Shown here: positions 5,984 to 10,909 of the stretch, piece after piece
Position numbering within the stretch: position 1 is the stretch's first letter
Layout: the number at the start of each line of letters is the position of its first letter
Notes under the pieces: generated by a model
Database searches by the model: none
What the model was told of the DNA's origin: nothing
Seen by the model: only the letters and a program-made list of their open reading frames with translations
Program-made: the position numbers and the translations under genes
NCBI GenBank assembly: GCA_012510935.1
Contig: JAAZHB010000068.1
Span: forward strand, 1 to 10,909
Origin: Clostridiales bacterium
GTDB taxonomy: Bacteria > Bacillota_A > Clostridia > Peptostreptococcales > Anaerovoracaceae
Direction of reading: 5' to 3'
DNA: 10,909 bases

Positions 5984-7249
5984 ATGGAAAAATACAGTTA
6001 TCCTGCTGTTTTCTTTAATCATGAGGCTTTAAGATACAATGTGCGCTGGGTAAATAATGTCTGCGAGAAAAACGACATTATGCTTTGCGGCGTTGTAAAG
6101 GGTGCGAATGGATTGAAGTCGGAGATTGAGGATTTTGCAGCTAGCGGATGCAAGATGATTGCAACATCAAGACTTAACCAGCTTAGACGATGCAAAGAGG
6201 TTGCCACTGTAATTTCAGAGGGACCTGACAAAGGAAAACCTATGCCATTATTGATGATTAGGGTTCCGATGCTGAGCGAGGTTGAAGAGCTTGTTGAACT
6301 TGCAGATTATAGCTTGAATAGCGAAATGGTAGTGCTTGAAGCCTTAAATGATGCTGCAAAAAAGGCAGGCAAGGTCCACAAGGTAATTCTGATGGCGGAC
6401 CTTGGCGACCTTAGAGAGGGATGGTACGACGGTGATTTGTCCGGCGGACCGACCGATGGAGCCGAAGAGCACAATGAAGATGTAAAGTTGAGCGGATTAA
6501 AGCTCGCCGGCGACGGAGCCGAAGAGCACAATGAAGATGTAAAGTTAGGCGGATTAAAGCTCGCCGGCGACGGGATCGCCGCCGCGGCCGTCCGCGTCGA
6601 GACTGAATTGGACGGCCTGGAGCTCGCCGGAATCGGCACGAACCTGGGCTGCGTCGGATCCGTGATTCCGGACGAGTCCAAGATGCTGCAGTTGGCGACG
6701 CTCGCAGAGCGCATTGAGGGCAGCATCGGGCGGCGGCTTGAAATCGTGAGCGGCGGTGCAACCTCAAGTTTAGGTCCCGTCTTTGAAGGCACAATGCCAT
6801 CCAAAATCAACATGCTCAGGGTAGGAGGACTTAACCTCGACGGGCCAATTGACCCGACTGGAGCTGAAATTGGGGAACCGTCTATAGCAGAACTTCGCGA
6901 CGACTGCTTTATACTAAAAGCTGAAGTCATTGAGAATAAGATTAAGCCGTCGCATCCAGTCGGCACAATCGGAATCGATGCTTTCGGAAAGCACCGCGAA
7001 TATGTAGACAAGGGCATTAGAAGAAGAGCCCTTGTCGCAGTAGGAAAACAGGATTATGGCGATATTGAAGACCTAGTTCCTTTGCTACCGGGCATTGAAA
7101 TCTGGGGAGCTTCCGGCGACCACACAGTTTTGGATATTGAAGATTGCAACAAAGAGATTGCAATTGGTGATATAATTGAGTTCAAAATTAAGTACAGTGC
7201 AATTTTGCGCCTAACAATGAACGAATATGTCAATATTTATGATGTTTAG
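5984..7249 (+). CDS. Ornithine/alanine racemase-family PLP enzyme with internal expansion
   Basis: Fold-type III PLP protein with an alanine-racemase N-terminal barrel, closest by motif to ornithine racemase (Orr-type), which interconverts L- and D-amino acids. Seen along its 421 residues: the PLP-lysine segment GVVKG with Lys39, DLGDLREG at 139-146, GIGTNLGC at 216-223, SGGATSS at 256-262, and a C-terminal domain with IGIDAFG, GIRRRALVAVGKQD and WGASGDHTVLDI. Relatives, as remembered, have about 350-360 residues. The surplus lies mainly between residues 147 and 205, where a 19-residue unit is duplicated (158-176 and 177-195) within strongly GC-rich DNA. Each unit ends in a copy of the conserved LxGLxLAG strand, so the expansion repeats part of the fold. 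Activity may be altered. AGAGGA at 5971-5976 gives a 7-nt spacer. The substrate is inferred only. Confidence 0.8.
   Translation: MEKYSYPAVFFNHEALRYNVRWVNNVCEKNDIMLCGVVKGANGLKSEIEDFAASGCKMIATSRLNQLRRCKEVATVISEGPDKGKPMPLLMIRVPMLSEVEELVELADYSLNSEMVVLEALNDAAKKAGKVHKVILMADLGDLREGWYDGDLSGGPTDGAEEHNEDVKLSGLKLAGDGAEEHNEDVKLGGLKLAGDGIAAAAVRVETELDGLELAGIGTNLGCVGSVIPDESKMLQLATLAERIEGSIGRRLEIVSGGATSSLGPVFEGTMPSKINMLRVGGLNLDGPIDPTGAEIGEPSIAELRDDCFILKAEVIENKIKPSHPVGTIGIDAFGKHREYVDKGIRRRALVAVGKQDYGDIEDLVPLLPGIEIWGASGDHTVLDIEDCNKEIAIGDIIEFKIKYSAILRLTMNEYVNIYDV
6441..6740 (+). other. GC-rich island inside the racemase gene
   Basis: Counting 6561-6660 by hand gives 72% GC, while 6001-6060 in the same gene gives 37%. 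Codons such as GCC, GGC, CTC, GTC and CGC are frequent here and rare in neighbouring genes. The island covers the tandem repeat and continues into the conserved GTNLGC core, so it is more than an inserted linker. Confidence 0.75.
6455..6568 (+). repeat. In-frame 57-bp tandem duplication
   Basis: Copy 1 (6455-6511) and copy 2 (6512-6568) differ at only three of 57 positions by eye: GAT/GAC at the start and TTGAGC/TTAGGC in the middle. The unit encodes 19 residues (DGAEEHNEDVKLSGLKLAG), and the copies differ by a single Ser/Gly. A third, diverged relative follows as TELDGLELAG. Confidence 0.93.
7168..7176 (+). promoter_or_regulatory. Possible internal extended -10 ahead of greA
   Basis: TG-A-TATAAT lies in the 3' end of the racemase gene, about 100 nt before the greA ATG. 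The best upstream TTGCAA (7144-7149) is 21 bp away, too far for a normal -35. It could give greA-lysS separate expression. It is equally explained by the codons GGT GAT ATA ATT. Confidence 0.28.
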
Positions 7250-7274
7250 GCCTTAATATATGAAAGGAGCTATA

Positions 7275-7763
7275 ATGGCAACAAACAATTTACATGAGAT
7301 TACAAGAGAAGGTTATAATGACCTCAATGCCGAGCTAGAGCATCTAATTACAGTAGAGCGTAAAGAAATCGGAGAAAGACTCAAGGAAGCTATCTCACTT
7401 GGAGATATTTCAGAGAATGCTGAATATGATGCAGCTAAAGAAGCACAGGCAGAAATCGAAGATAGAATTAATGAGATTGATGCAATGCTTAGAACAGCAA
7501 AGGTAATCGATGCTGACAATCTTGGCGGAGGAGATGACGATGGAGCTGTACAGACAGGTCGTTTCGTTACAATTAAGAATCTTGATACAGATGTAGTTGC
7601 TGAATACCAGATTGTAGGATCATCAGAGGCTGACCCATTTAAGGGCAAGCTATCAAATGCTTGTGAGGTAGGAAAGCATCTAATCGGTTTGAAGGCTGGA
7701 GAGAAGGTATCACTTATCGTTCCTGATGGCAAGGTTAATTATGAGGTTCTGGAGGTAAAGTAA
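7275..7763 (+). CDS. greA: Transcription elongation factor GreA
   Basis: Enters the RNA polymerase secondary channel and stimulates cleavage of backtracked RNA, rescuing stalled complexes. The 162 residues match the family length (about 158). The N-terminal coiled coil (about 10-75) carries the tip motif GDISENAEYDAAKE (43-56), with the two acidic residues D44 and E47 that hold the catalytic Mg ion. The C-terminal FKBP-like domain ends in LIGLKAGEKVSLIVPDGK, the usual GreA closing segment. The start is ATG 7275, with AAAGGAG at 7263-7269 and a 5-nt spacer. An in-frame ATG at 7260 lies upstream of that ribosome site. The gap to the racemase gene is 25 nt and only 2 nt separate it from lysS. 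greA-lysS pairing is common in Firmicutes. Confidence 0.95.
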   Translation: MATNNLHEITREGYNDLNAELEHLITVERKEIGERLKEAISLGDISENAEYDAAKEAQAEIEDRINEIDAMLRTAKVIDADNLGGGDDDGAVQTGRFVTIKNLDTDVVAEYQIVGSSEADPFKGKLSNACEVGKHLIGLKAGEKVSLIVPDGKVNYEVLEVK

Positions 7764-7765
7764 AA

Positions 7766-9718
7766 ATGGCAGACAACAACGCAAATCCGCAGGTGGAGCC
7801 CGCGGAGTTATCGCAGGCAGAAATCAACGAGCAGCGTCAAGTAAAAAGAGATAAACTCAAGGCGATGCGTGAGATGGGAAGAGATCCATTTGTTAATGAG
7901 ACTTGGGACATCACAGCTCATAGCATGGATATCAAGAATAATTTTGAAGCAATGGAAGGCGAAGAGGTTTCTGTTGCAGGAAGAATTATGGCTTTCCGTC
8001 GTATGGGGAAGGTTGCTTTTGTCGACTTGCTTGATAAGCAGGGAAGAATACAGGTTTTTGTAGCTCGTGACAATATTTCAGCAGATGAATACAATGTCTT
8101 CAAGACATATGATGTCGGTGATATTATCGGCCTTAAGGGCGAGGTTTTCATGACAAAAACCGGCGAGATTTCAATTCGTGCTGAGGAGGTTGTACTTCTC
8201 TGTAAGTCAATCCAGGTTCTGCCTAACAAGTGGCATGGACTTAAGGATGTTGACATGAGATATAGACAGAGATATGTTGACCTTATCATGAACGAAAATG
8301 TTAGAGATACTTTCATTAAGAGAGCCACAATCATTAAGACAATGAGAGATGTACTTGAGAATGATTATGATTTTCTTGAGGTAGAGACACCTGTTCTTGG
8401 TAACATCGCTGGTGGCGCAAACGCAAGACCTTTTTCGACGCACCACAACACATTGGACATTGACCTAAACCTCAGAATTTCTCTAGAGCTTCACTTGAAG
8501 AGACTGATTGTCGGTGGACTTGATAGGGTTTTCGAAATTGGCAAGGTTTTCCGTAACGAGGGAATGGACAAAAACCACAGCCCTGAGTTTACTTCAATGG
8601 AAGCATATATGGCTTACGGAAATCTTGAGAATATGATGGATCTTATGGAGCAAATCGTATATAAGTGTGCAATGGAAGTTAATGGAACACCAATTATCAC
8701 TTATGGCGATAAGACTTTTGATGTTACTCCTCCTTGGAATAAAATTGACATGACAGAATCTGTAATCAAGGTTACAGGAATTCCGTTTGATAAGATTGAT
8801 TCTGACGAAGAGGCACTCGATGCAGCTAAGAAATACGGCATGACTTTCGAGGATCTTAAAGAGTCAGAGCTTACTCGTGGTAAAATCATTGCAGAAATGT
8901 TCGAAAACTACTGTGAGGATTTGCCAGGATTCCTAGATGGCCCTTGTTTCGTATGCGGACATCCAGTTGAGGTGTCGCCGCTTGCTAAGAAAGACCCTAA
9001 GGACCCAAGAATCACAAGAAGATTTGAATCATATATCAATGGCTGGGAGATTTCAAATGCTTTCTCAGAGCTAAACGACCCAATTGACCAGTTTGAGAGA
9101 TTCTCAGCTCAGCAGAGAGAACTTGATCTCGGACTTGATGATGAAGCTCATCCAATGGATATGGACTTCGTAAATGCACTCGAAGTTGGACTTCCTCCAA
9201 CAGGCGGAATAGGCATTGGCGTTGATCGTATGGTAATGCTCCTAACTAATGAGCAGACCATAAGAGATGTTCAGCTTTTTCCTACAATGAAGCCGGAAGG
9301 CAAGGGCGGAGCAGGTTCTTCCGAGAAAAAGATTGAGAAAATTGATTTATCAAAGATAGAAATTGAACCGCTTTATCCAGAACTTGTGGATTTTGATACT
9401 TTCTCAAAGTCAGATTTTAGAGTTGTAAAAGTAAAATCTTGTGAGGCAGTTCCAAAGAGCAAGAAACTTCTTCAGTTCACTCTTAATGACGGAACAGACG
9501 CTGAAAGAGTGATATTATCGGGCATTCATGACACTTATGAGCCAGAAGAATTGGTAGGAAAAACTTGCGTTGCAATCGTTAACCTTCCACCTCGTAAGAT
9601 GATGGGCGTTGAATCAAATGGAATGCTTCTTTCAGCCGTAAATAATTATGACGGCGAAGAAATGCTAAATCTATTGATGCTCGATGACCATATTCCAGCA
9701 GGCGCTAAGCTATATTAA
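7766..9718 (+). CDS. lysS: Class II lysyl-tRNA synthetase with fused C-terminal tRNA-binding domain
   Basis: Charges tRNA-Lys with lysine in the cytoplasm. Its 650 residues exceed the usual 490-510. Residues about 1-150 hold the anticodon-binding OB domain (VSVAGRIMAFRRMGKVAFVDLLD at 68-90). The class II catalytic core follows: motif 1 near 186-211, motif 2 FEIGKVFRNEG (256-266, R263) continuing to SPEFTSMEAY, and motif 3 GGIGIGVDRMVMLL with R488. The ordinary LysRS end, VQLFPTMKPE, is near 505. A Lys/Glu-rich linker (about 512-540) leads to a second OB fold of the MetRS C-terminal/Trbp111 type: FDTFSKSDFRVVKV, PKSKKLLQF, ILSGI, and MGVESNGMLLSA. No frameshift is seen at the junction. The ribosome site GGAGG (7751-7755) lies in the last codons of greA, 10 nt before the ATG. 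Confidence 0.95.
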   Translation: MADNNANPQVEPAELSQAEINEQRQVKRDKLKAMREMGRDPFVNETWDITAHSMDIKNNFEAMEGEEVSVAGRIMAFRRMGKVAFVDLLDKQGRIQVFVARDNISADEYNVFKTYDVGDIIGLKGEVFMTKTGEISIRAEEVVLLCKSIQVLPNKWHGLKDVDMRYRQRYVDLIMNENVRDTFIKRATIIKTMRDVLENDYDFLEVETPVLGNIAGGANARPFSTHHNTLDIDLNLRISLELHLKRLIVGGLDRVFEIGKVFRNEGMDKNHSPEFTSMEAYMAYGNLENMMDLMEQIVYKCAMEVNGTPIITYGDKTFDVTPPWNKIDMTESVIKVTGIPFDKIDSDEEALDAAKKYGMTFEDLKESELTRGKIIAEMFENYCEDLPGFLDGPCFVCGHPVEVSPLAKKDPKDPRITRRFESYINGWEISNAFSELNDPIDQFERFSAQQRELDLGLDDEAHPMDMDFVNALEVGLPPTGGIGIGVDRMVMLLTNEQTIRDVQLFPTMKPEGKGGAGSSEKKIEKIDLSKIEIEPLYPELVDFDTFSKSDFRVVKVKSCEAVPKSKKLLQFTLNDGTDAERVILSGIHDTYEPEELVGKTCVAIVNLPPRKMMGVESNGMLLSAVNNYDGEEMLNLLMLDDHIPAGAKLY

Positions 9719-9738
9719 TAGCCAAAAAAGCGGTGATT

Positions 9739-9765
9739 TTACGACAATTACGACAGTCGTACGAC
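9739..9765. repeat. Clustered ACGAC direct repeats and 13-bp palindrome after lysS
   Basis: TTACGACA occurs twice with one base between (9739-9746 and 9748-9755), and ACGAC recurs at 9761-9765. The second copy is part of the palindrome TACGACAGTCGTA (9749-9761). It lies between the lysS stop codon and its terminator. It is too short and too poor in T after it to be a terminator. It might be a recombinase or regulator site. Confidence 0.5.
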
Positions 9766-9777
9766 CATTTAAAAATC

Positions 9778-9822
9778 AAATCTCTGAAACCCTTTAATCG
9801 CAAGGCTTTCAGAGATTTTTTT
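9778..9822 (+). terminator. Rho-independent terminator after lysS
   Basis: A 12-bp perfect stem (AAATCTCTGAAA at 9778-9789 with TTTCAGAGATTT at 9807-9818) continues past a C-C mismatch with CCTT/AAGG. A run of seven T ends at 9822. It should stop the acyl-CoA synthetase to lysS transcript. The AT-rich outer stem reads nearly the same on the minus strand. Confidence 0.88.
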
Positions 9823-9849
9823 GTGTAAACGGGACATGCAATCGCACAT

Positions 9850-9878
9850 TTGTGGTATTTCGAGCAATCAGATATTAT
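9850..9878 (+). promoter_or_regulatory. Candidate promoter for the small-ORF leader and parA cluster
   Basis: TTGTGG (9850-9855), a 17-bp spacer and TATTAT (9873-9878) lie just past the lysS terminator and about 34 nt before the small ORF. It is the best promoter seen for everything up to the right edge. Confidence 0.55.
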
Positions 9879-9911
9879 AAAATAAACTTAAGAATGGTGG
9901 AGGTAATGATT

Positions 9912-10058
9912 ATGCGATGTAATAGAAATAAAGTTCAAATAACAGATGATGAAGTTAATATCTGCCTAAAGGCACTCATTACACTTCGCAACCAACTTTT
10001 GCAAGATGGAAGATATACCGATGCAGTTGATGATCTAATTTTGAAACTAGCAAAATAA
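9912..10058 (+). CDS. Small 48-residue protein, unknown function
   Basis: A 48-residue ORF (MRCNRNKVQITDDEVNICL...LKLAK). GGAGG at 9899-9903 sits 8 nt before ATG 9912. In-frame ATGs at 9894 and 9906 overlap or crowd that ribosome site, so 9912 is the likely start. A basic N-terminus (RCNRNK) precedes an amphipathic region with ITDDEVNICLKALITLRNQLL and GRYTDAVDDLI, which should form two helices. This looks like a small folded helical protein and not random sequence. It is preceded by its own candidate promoter and followed after 20 nt by the first of two terminators. Similar short proteins occur near the start of Firmicutes mobile elements, as remembered but not checked. A role as a leader or regulator of the downstream genes is inferred from layout alone. 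Confidence 0.68.
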   Translation: MRCNRNKVQITDDEVNICLKALITLRNQLLQDGRYTDAVDDLILKLAK

Positions 10059-10078
10059 AACAAGATAATAAAGATACA

Positions 10079-10106
10079 GGCTGTGCTTTTATGCACAGCC
10101 TTTTTT
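10079..10106 (+). terminator. First of two tandem terminators
   Basis: A perfect 8-bp GC-rich stem (GGCTGTGC at 10079-10086 with GCACAGCC at 10093-10100) has a 6-nt loop and six T residues after it. It is a textbook intrinsic terminator 20 nt after the small ORF. Confidence 0.9.
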
Positions 10107-10119
10107 GTACCTCATACAT

Positions 10120-10150
10120 AGGCGTGTTTAATTAGGAACACGCCTTTTTT
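10120..10150 (+). terminator. Second of two tandem terminators
   Basis: A perfect 9-bp stem (AGGCGTGTT at 10120-10128 with AACACGCCT at 10137-10145) has an 8-nt loop. It is followed by five more T residues to 10150. It begins 13 nt after the first terminator's T run and ends 26 nt before the next gene's ribosome site. Confidence 0.9.
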
Positions 10151-10186
10151 ATTTGGAGCAGAAGCTCTATATGTATGGAGGTAAAA

Positions 10187-10603
10187 ATGAATAAAGAAGT
10201 AAGAGTAGCATTAAATCATTTAGAAGCAGCGGTAATGGTTAATATGTGCAACGAATGCGACTTAAGTAAGCTAGTAGAAGAATTTGCAGCAGAAGTTAGC
10301 TTTGAGTTTGATTTAGTGGCTGGACTAACAGGTGTTGATGAATGCATTGAGGTCTTTGATGTTGTAAGAGATTACTACGATGATGAAGAGTACACAGATG
10401 GCATTGCCTACTTAAAGGAGTTCTTGGAGGAACATAAGGCTAAAAAGTCAGAGTATATTCTTGGGAAAATTGTTGGGGGAGAAACAAGAGCCAGAGTCTT
10501 CCTTGAGTGTTTCCTTTTTAAGATGTTTAAGTTGGAAGATGATTACGAAGAAGAATCTGAAGTTGATGAGTTGGAACCTCTTGAAAATGAAGGTTACTGT
10601 TAG
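10187..10603 (+). CDS. Acidic hypothetical protein upstream of parA
   Basis: A 138-residue protein not recognised as a known family. It is strongly acidic: the middle has [10 protein letters not shown] and the C-terminus has [20 protein letters not shown]. Two cysteines lie close together in MCNECD (20-25). No signal peptide or transmembrane segment is seen. The [19 protein letters not shown] stretch suggests helices. The start is ATG 10187, with GGAGG at 10177-10181 and a 5-nt spacer; an in-frame ATG at 10175 overlaps that ribosome site. It is placed 14 nt before parA, so the two are probably co-transcribed. Only 26 nt separate the second terminator from its ribosome site, leaving no obvious promoter of its own. 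It could be an accessory gene of a mobile element. Confidence 0.72.
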   Translation: MNKEVRVALNHLEAAVMVNMCNECDLSKLVEEFAAEVSFEFDLVAGLTGVDECIEVFDVVRDYYDDEEYTDGIAYLKEFLEEHKAKKSEYILGKIVGGETRARVFLECFLFKMFKLEDDYEEESEVDELEPLENEGYC

Positions 10604-10617
10604 AAAGGTGGAATGAT

Positions 10618-10909
10618 ATGAATGAAGGAAAAGTTATAGCAATATGTAATCAAAAGGGTGGAGTCGGTAAAACTACCACAACAGTAAACTTAGGAGCAGG
10701 TCTTGCAAAGAGTGGAAAGAGAGTACTAGTTATAGATGCAGATCCACAAAACGATTTAACATCGTGCTTTGGCATAAAGAATAGTGATGCATTAGAAGAT
10801 ACCTTAACATCTCTACTCACAAAGGTGGGAAGTGATATAGATATTGGCTTTAATGAGGGGATTGTAAAGACTAATACAGGAATAGATATTATCCCATCCA
10901 ATCTAACAC
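10618..10909 (+). CDS. parA: ParA/Soj-type partition ATPase, C-terminus cut off by window edge
   Basis: Walker-type ATPase that, with a ParB protein and DNA sites, segregates plasmids, chromosomes or excised integrative elements over the nucleoid. Ninety-seven codons are present. They show the deviant Walker A motif KGGVGKTTT (13-21) with the signature lysine Lys13, the nucleotide-binding Lys18, and the Walker A' stretch [11 protein letters not shown] (36-46). The start is ATG 10618, with AAAGGTGG at 10604-10611 and a 6-nt spacer; an ATG at 10613 is out of frame and too near. The right part, including Walker B and any HTH region, is outside the window. Near mobile-type accessory ORFs and away from gid/oriC-type genes, it is more likely the ParA of an integrated element than the chromosomal Soj. 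That last point is inference. Confidence 0.9.
   Translation, partial: MNEGKVIAICNQKGGVGKTTTTVNLGAGLAKSGKRVLVIDADPQNDLTSCFGIKNSDALEDTLTSLLTKVGSDIDIGFNEGIVKTNTGIDIIPSNLT

Larger units (their letters stand above)
9850..10909 (+). mobile_element. Probable left part of an integrated element (ICE/plasmid-like/prophage)
   Basis: Past the lysS terminator the content changes from housekeeping genes to a 48-codon ORF, an acidic unknown protein and a ParA partition ATPase. Short accessory ORFs ahead of parA are a familiar beginning for Firmicutes integrative and conjugative elements. No integrase, relaxase or matched attachment repeats are visible, and the element continues past the window. The left boundary is unknown within about 9719-9850. 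This is an inference from gene content only. Confidence 0.42.

Noticed and set aside
6455..6568. Considered a CRISPR-like or minisatellite array
   Set aside because: There are only two copies, adjacent without spacers and in frame inside a gene; it is a coding duplication.
6307..7017. Long minus-strand frames opposite the racemase gene (236 and 129 codons)
   Set aside because: The GC-rich island suppresses stop codons on the opposite strand. The Pro/Ser- and Arg-rich products look like shadow translation, and the plus-strand protein has clear family motifs.
7260..7274. Upstream in-frame ATG for greA
   Set aside because: The ribosome site at 7263-7269 lies after this ATG and fits the ATG at 7275.
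7313..7732. Minus-strand frame of 139 codons opposite greA
   Set aside because: It is a shadow of greA with a Ser-rich product and no initiation signals.
9778..9822. Considered the long hairpin after lysS as an attachment-site core
   Set aside because: It is fully explained as an intrinsic terminator, and no matching second copy can be seen within the window.
1..10909. tRNA, rRNA, riboswitch and T-box searches by eye
   Set aside because: No cloverleaf, CCA-ended tRNA, T-box AGGGTGGNACCGCG-like motif or known riboswitch core was recognised, including upstream of the lysS operon.

Overview
The window looks like the chromosome of a low-GC Gram-positive anaerobe of the Clostridia. The signs are strong AAGGAG/GGAGG ribosome sites, heavy AGA use for arginine, TTGACA/TATAAT-type promoters with 17-bp spacers, a class B sortase, a greA-lysS pair and an ornithine-racemase-type PLP enzyme. 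A family such as Anaerovoracaceae (Mogibacterium / [Eubacterium] relatives) would fit, but that placement is inference only. Background GC is roughly 40%.

Layout. (1) 1-649, minus strand: the N-terminal two thirds of a class B sortase, cut by the window edge before its catalytic cysteine. (2) 650-818: a divergent intergenic region with a near-consensus promoter for the sortase and a weaker one for the rightward operon. (3) 819-3942, plus strand: a four-gene run encoding a phosphohexomutase, a PRPP-binding phosphoribosyltransferase, a DUF4234 membrane protein and a DUF2752 membrane protein. It closes with a hairpin terminator at 3957-3988. (4) 4047-4127: a threefold 13-bp direct repeat just upstream of a strong promoter. 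(5) 4175-9718: a second four-gene operon encoding a long-chain acyl-CoA synthetase, an ornithine/alanine racemase-like PLP protein, GreA and LysRS. It closes with a terminator at 9778-9822. (6) 9850-10909: a compact leader with its own promoter, a 48-codon ORF and two back-to-back terminators. After these come an acidic unknown gene and a ParA ATPase that runs off the right edge. This last part looks like the start of an integrated mobile element (ICE, plasmid-like element or prophage).

How the parts fit. The first operon joins sugar-phosphate and nucleobase/PRPP enzymes to two uncharacterised membrane proteins. The second joins fatty-acid activation, an amino-acid racemase, a transcript-cleavage factor and an aminoacyl-tRNA synthetase, a housekeeping mix held together by gaps of 2-25 nt.

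The most unusual points are: a LysRS with a MetRS/Trbp111-type tRNA-binding domain fused to its C-terminus; an in-frame 57-bp tandem duplication inside a sharply GC-rich island in the racemase gene; the repeats upstream of the acyl-CoA synthetase promoter; and the small-ORF plus tandem-terminator leader before the parA gene cluster, which suggests control by terminator readthrough. No rRNA, tRNA, CRISPR array or insertion sequence was recognised, and no gene-free stretch exceeds about 240 bases.
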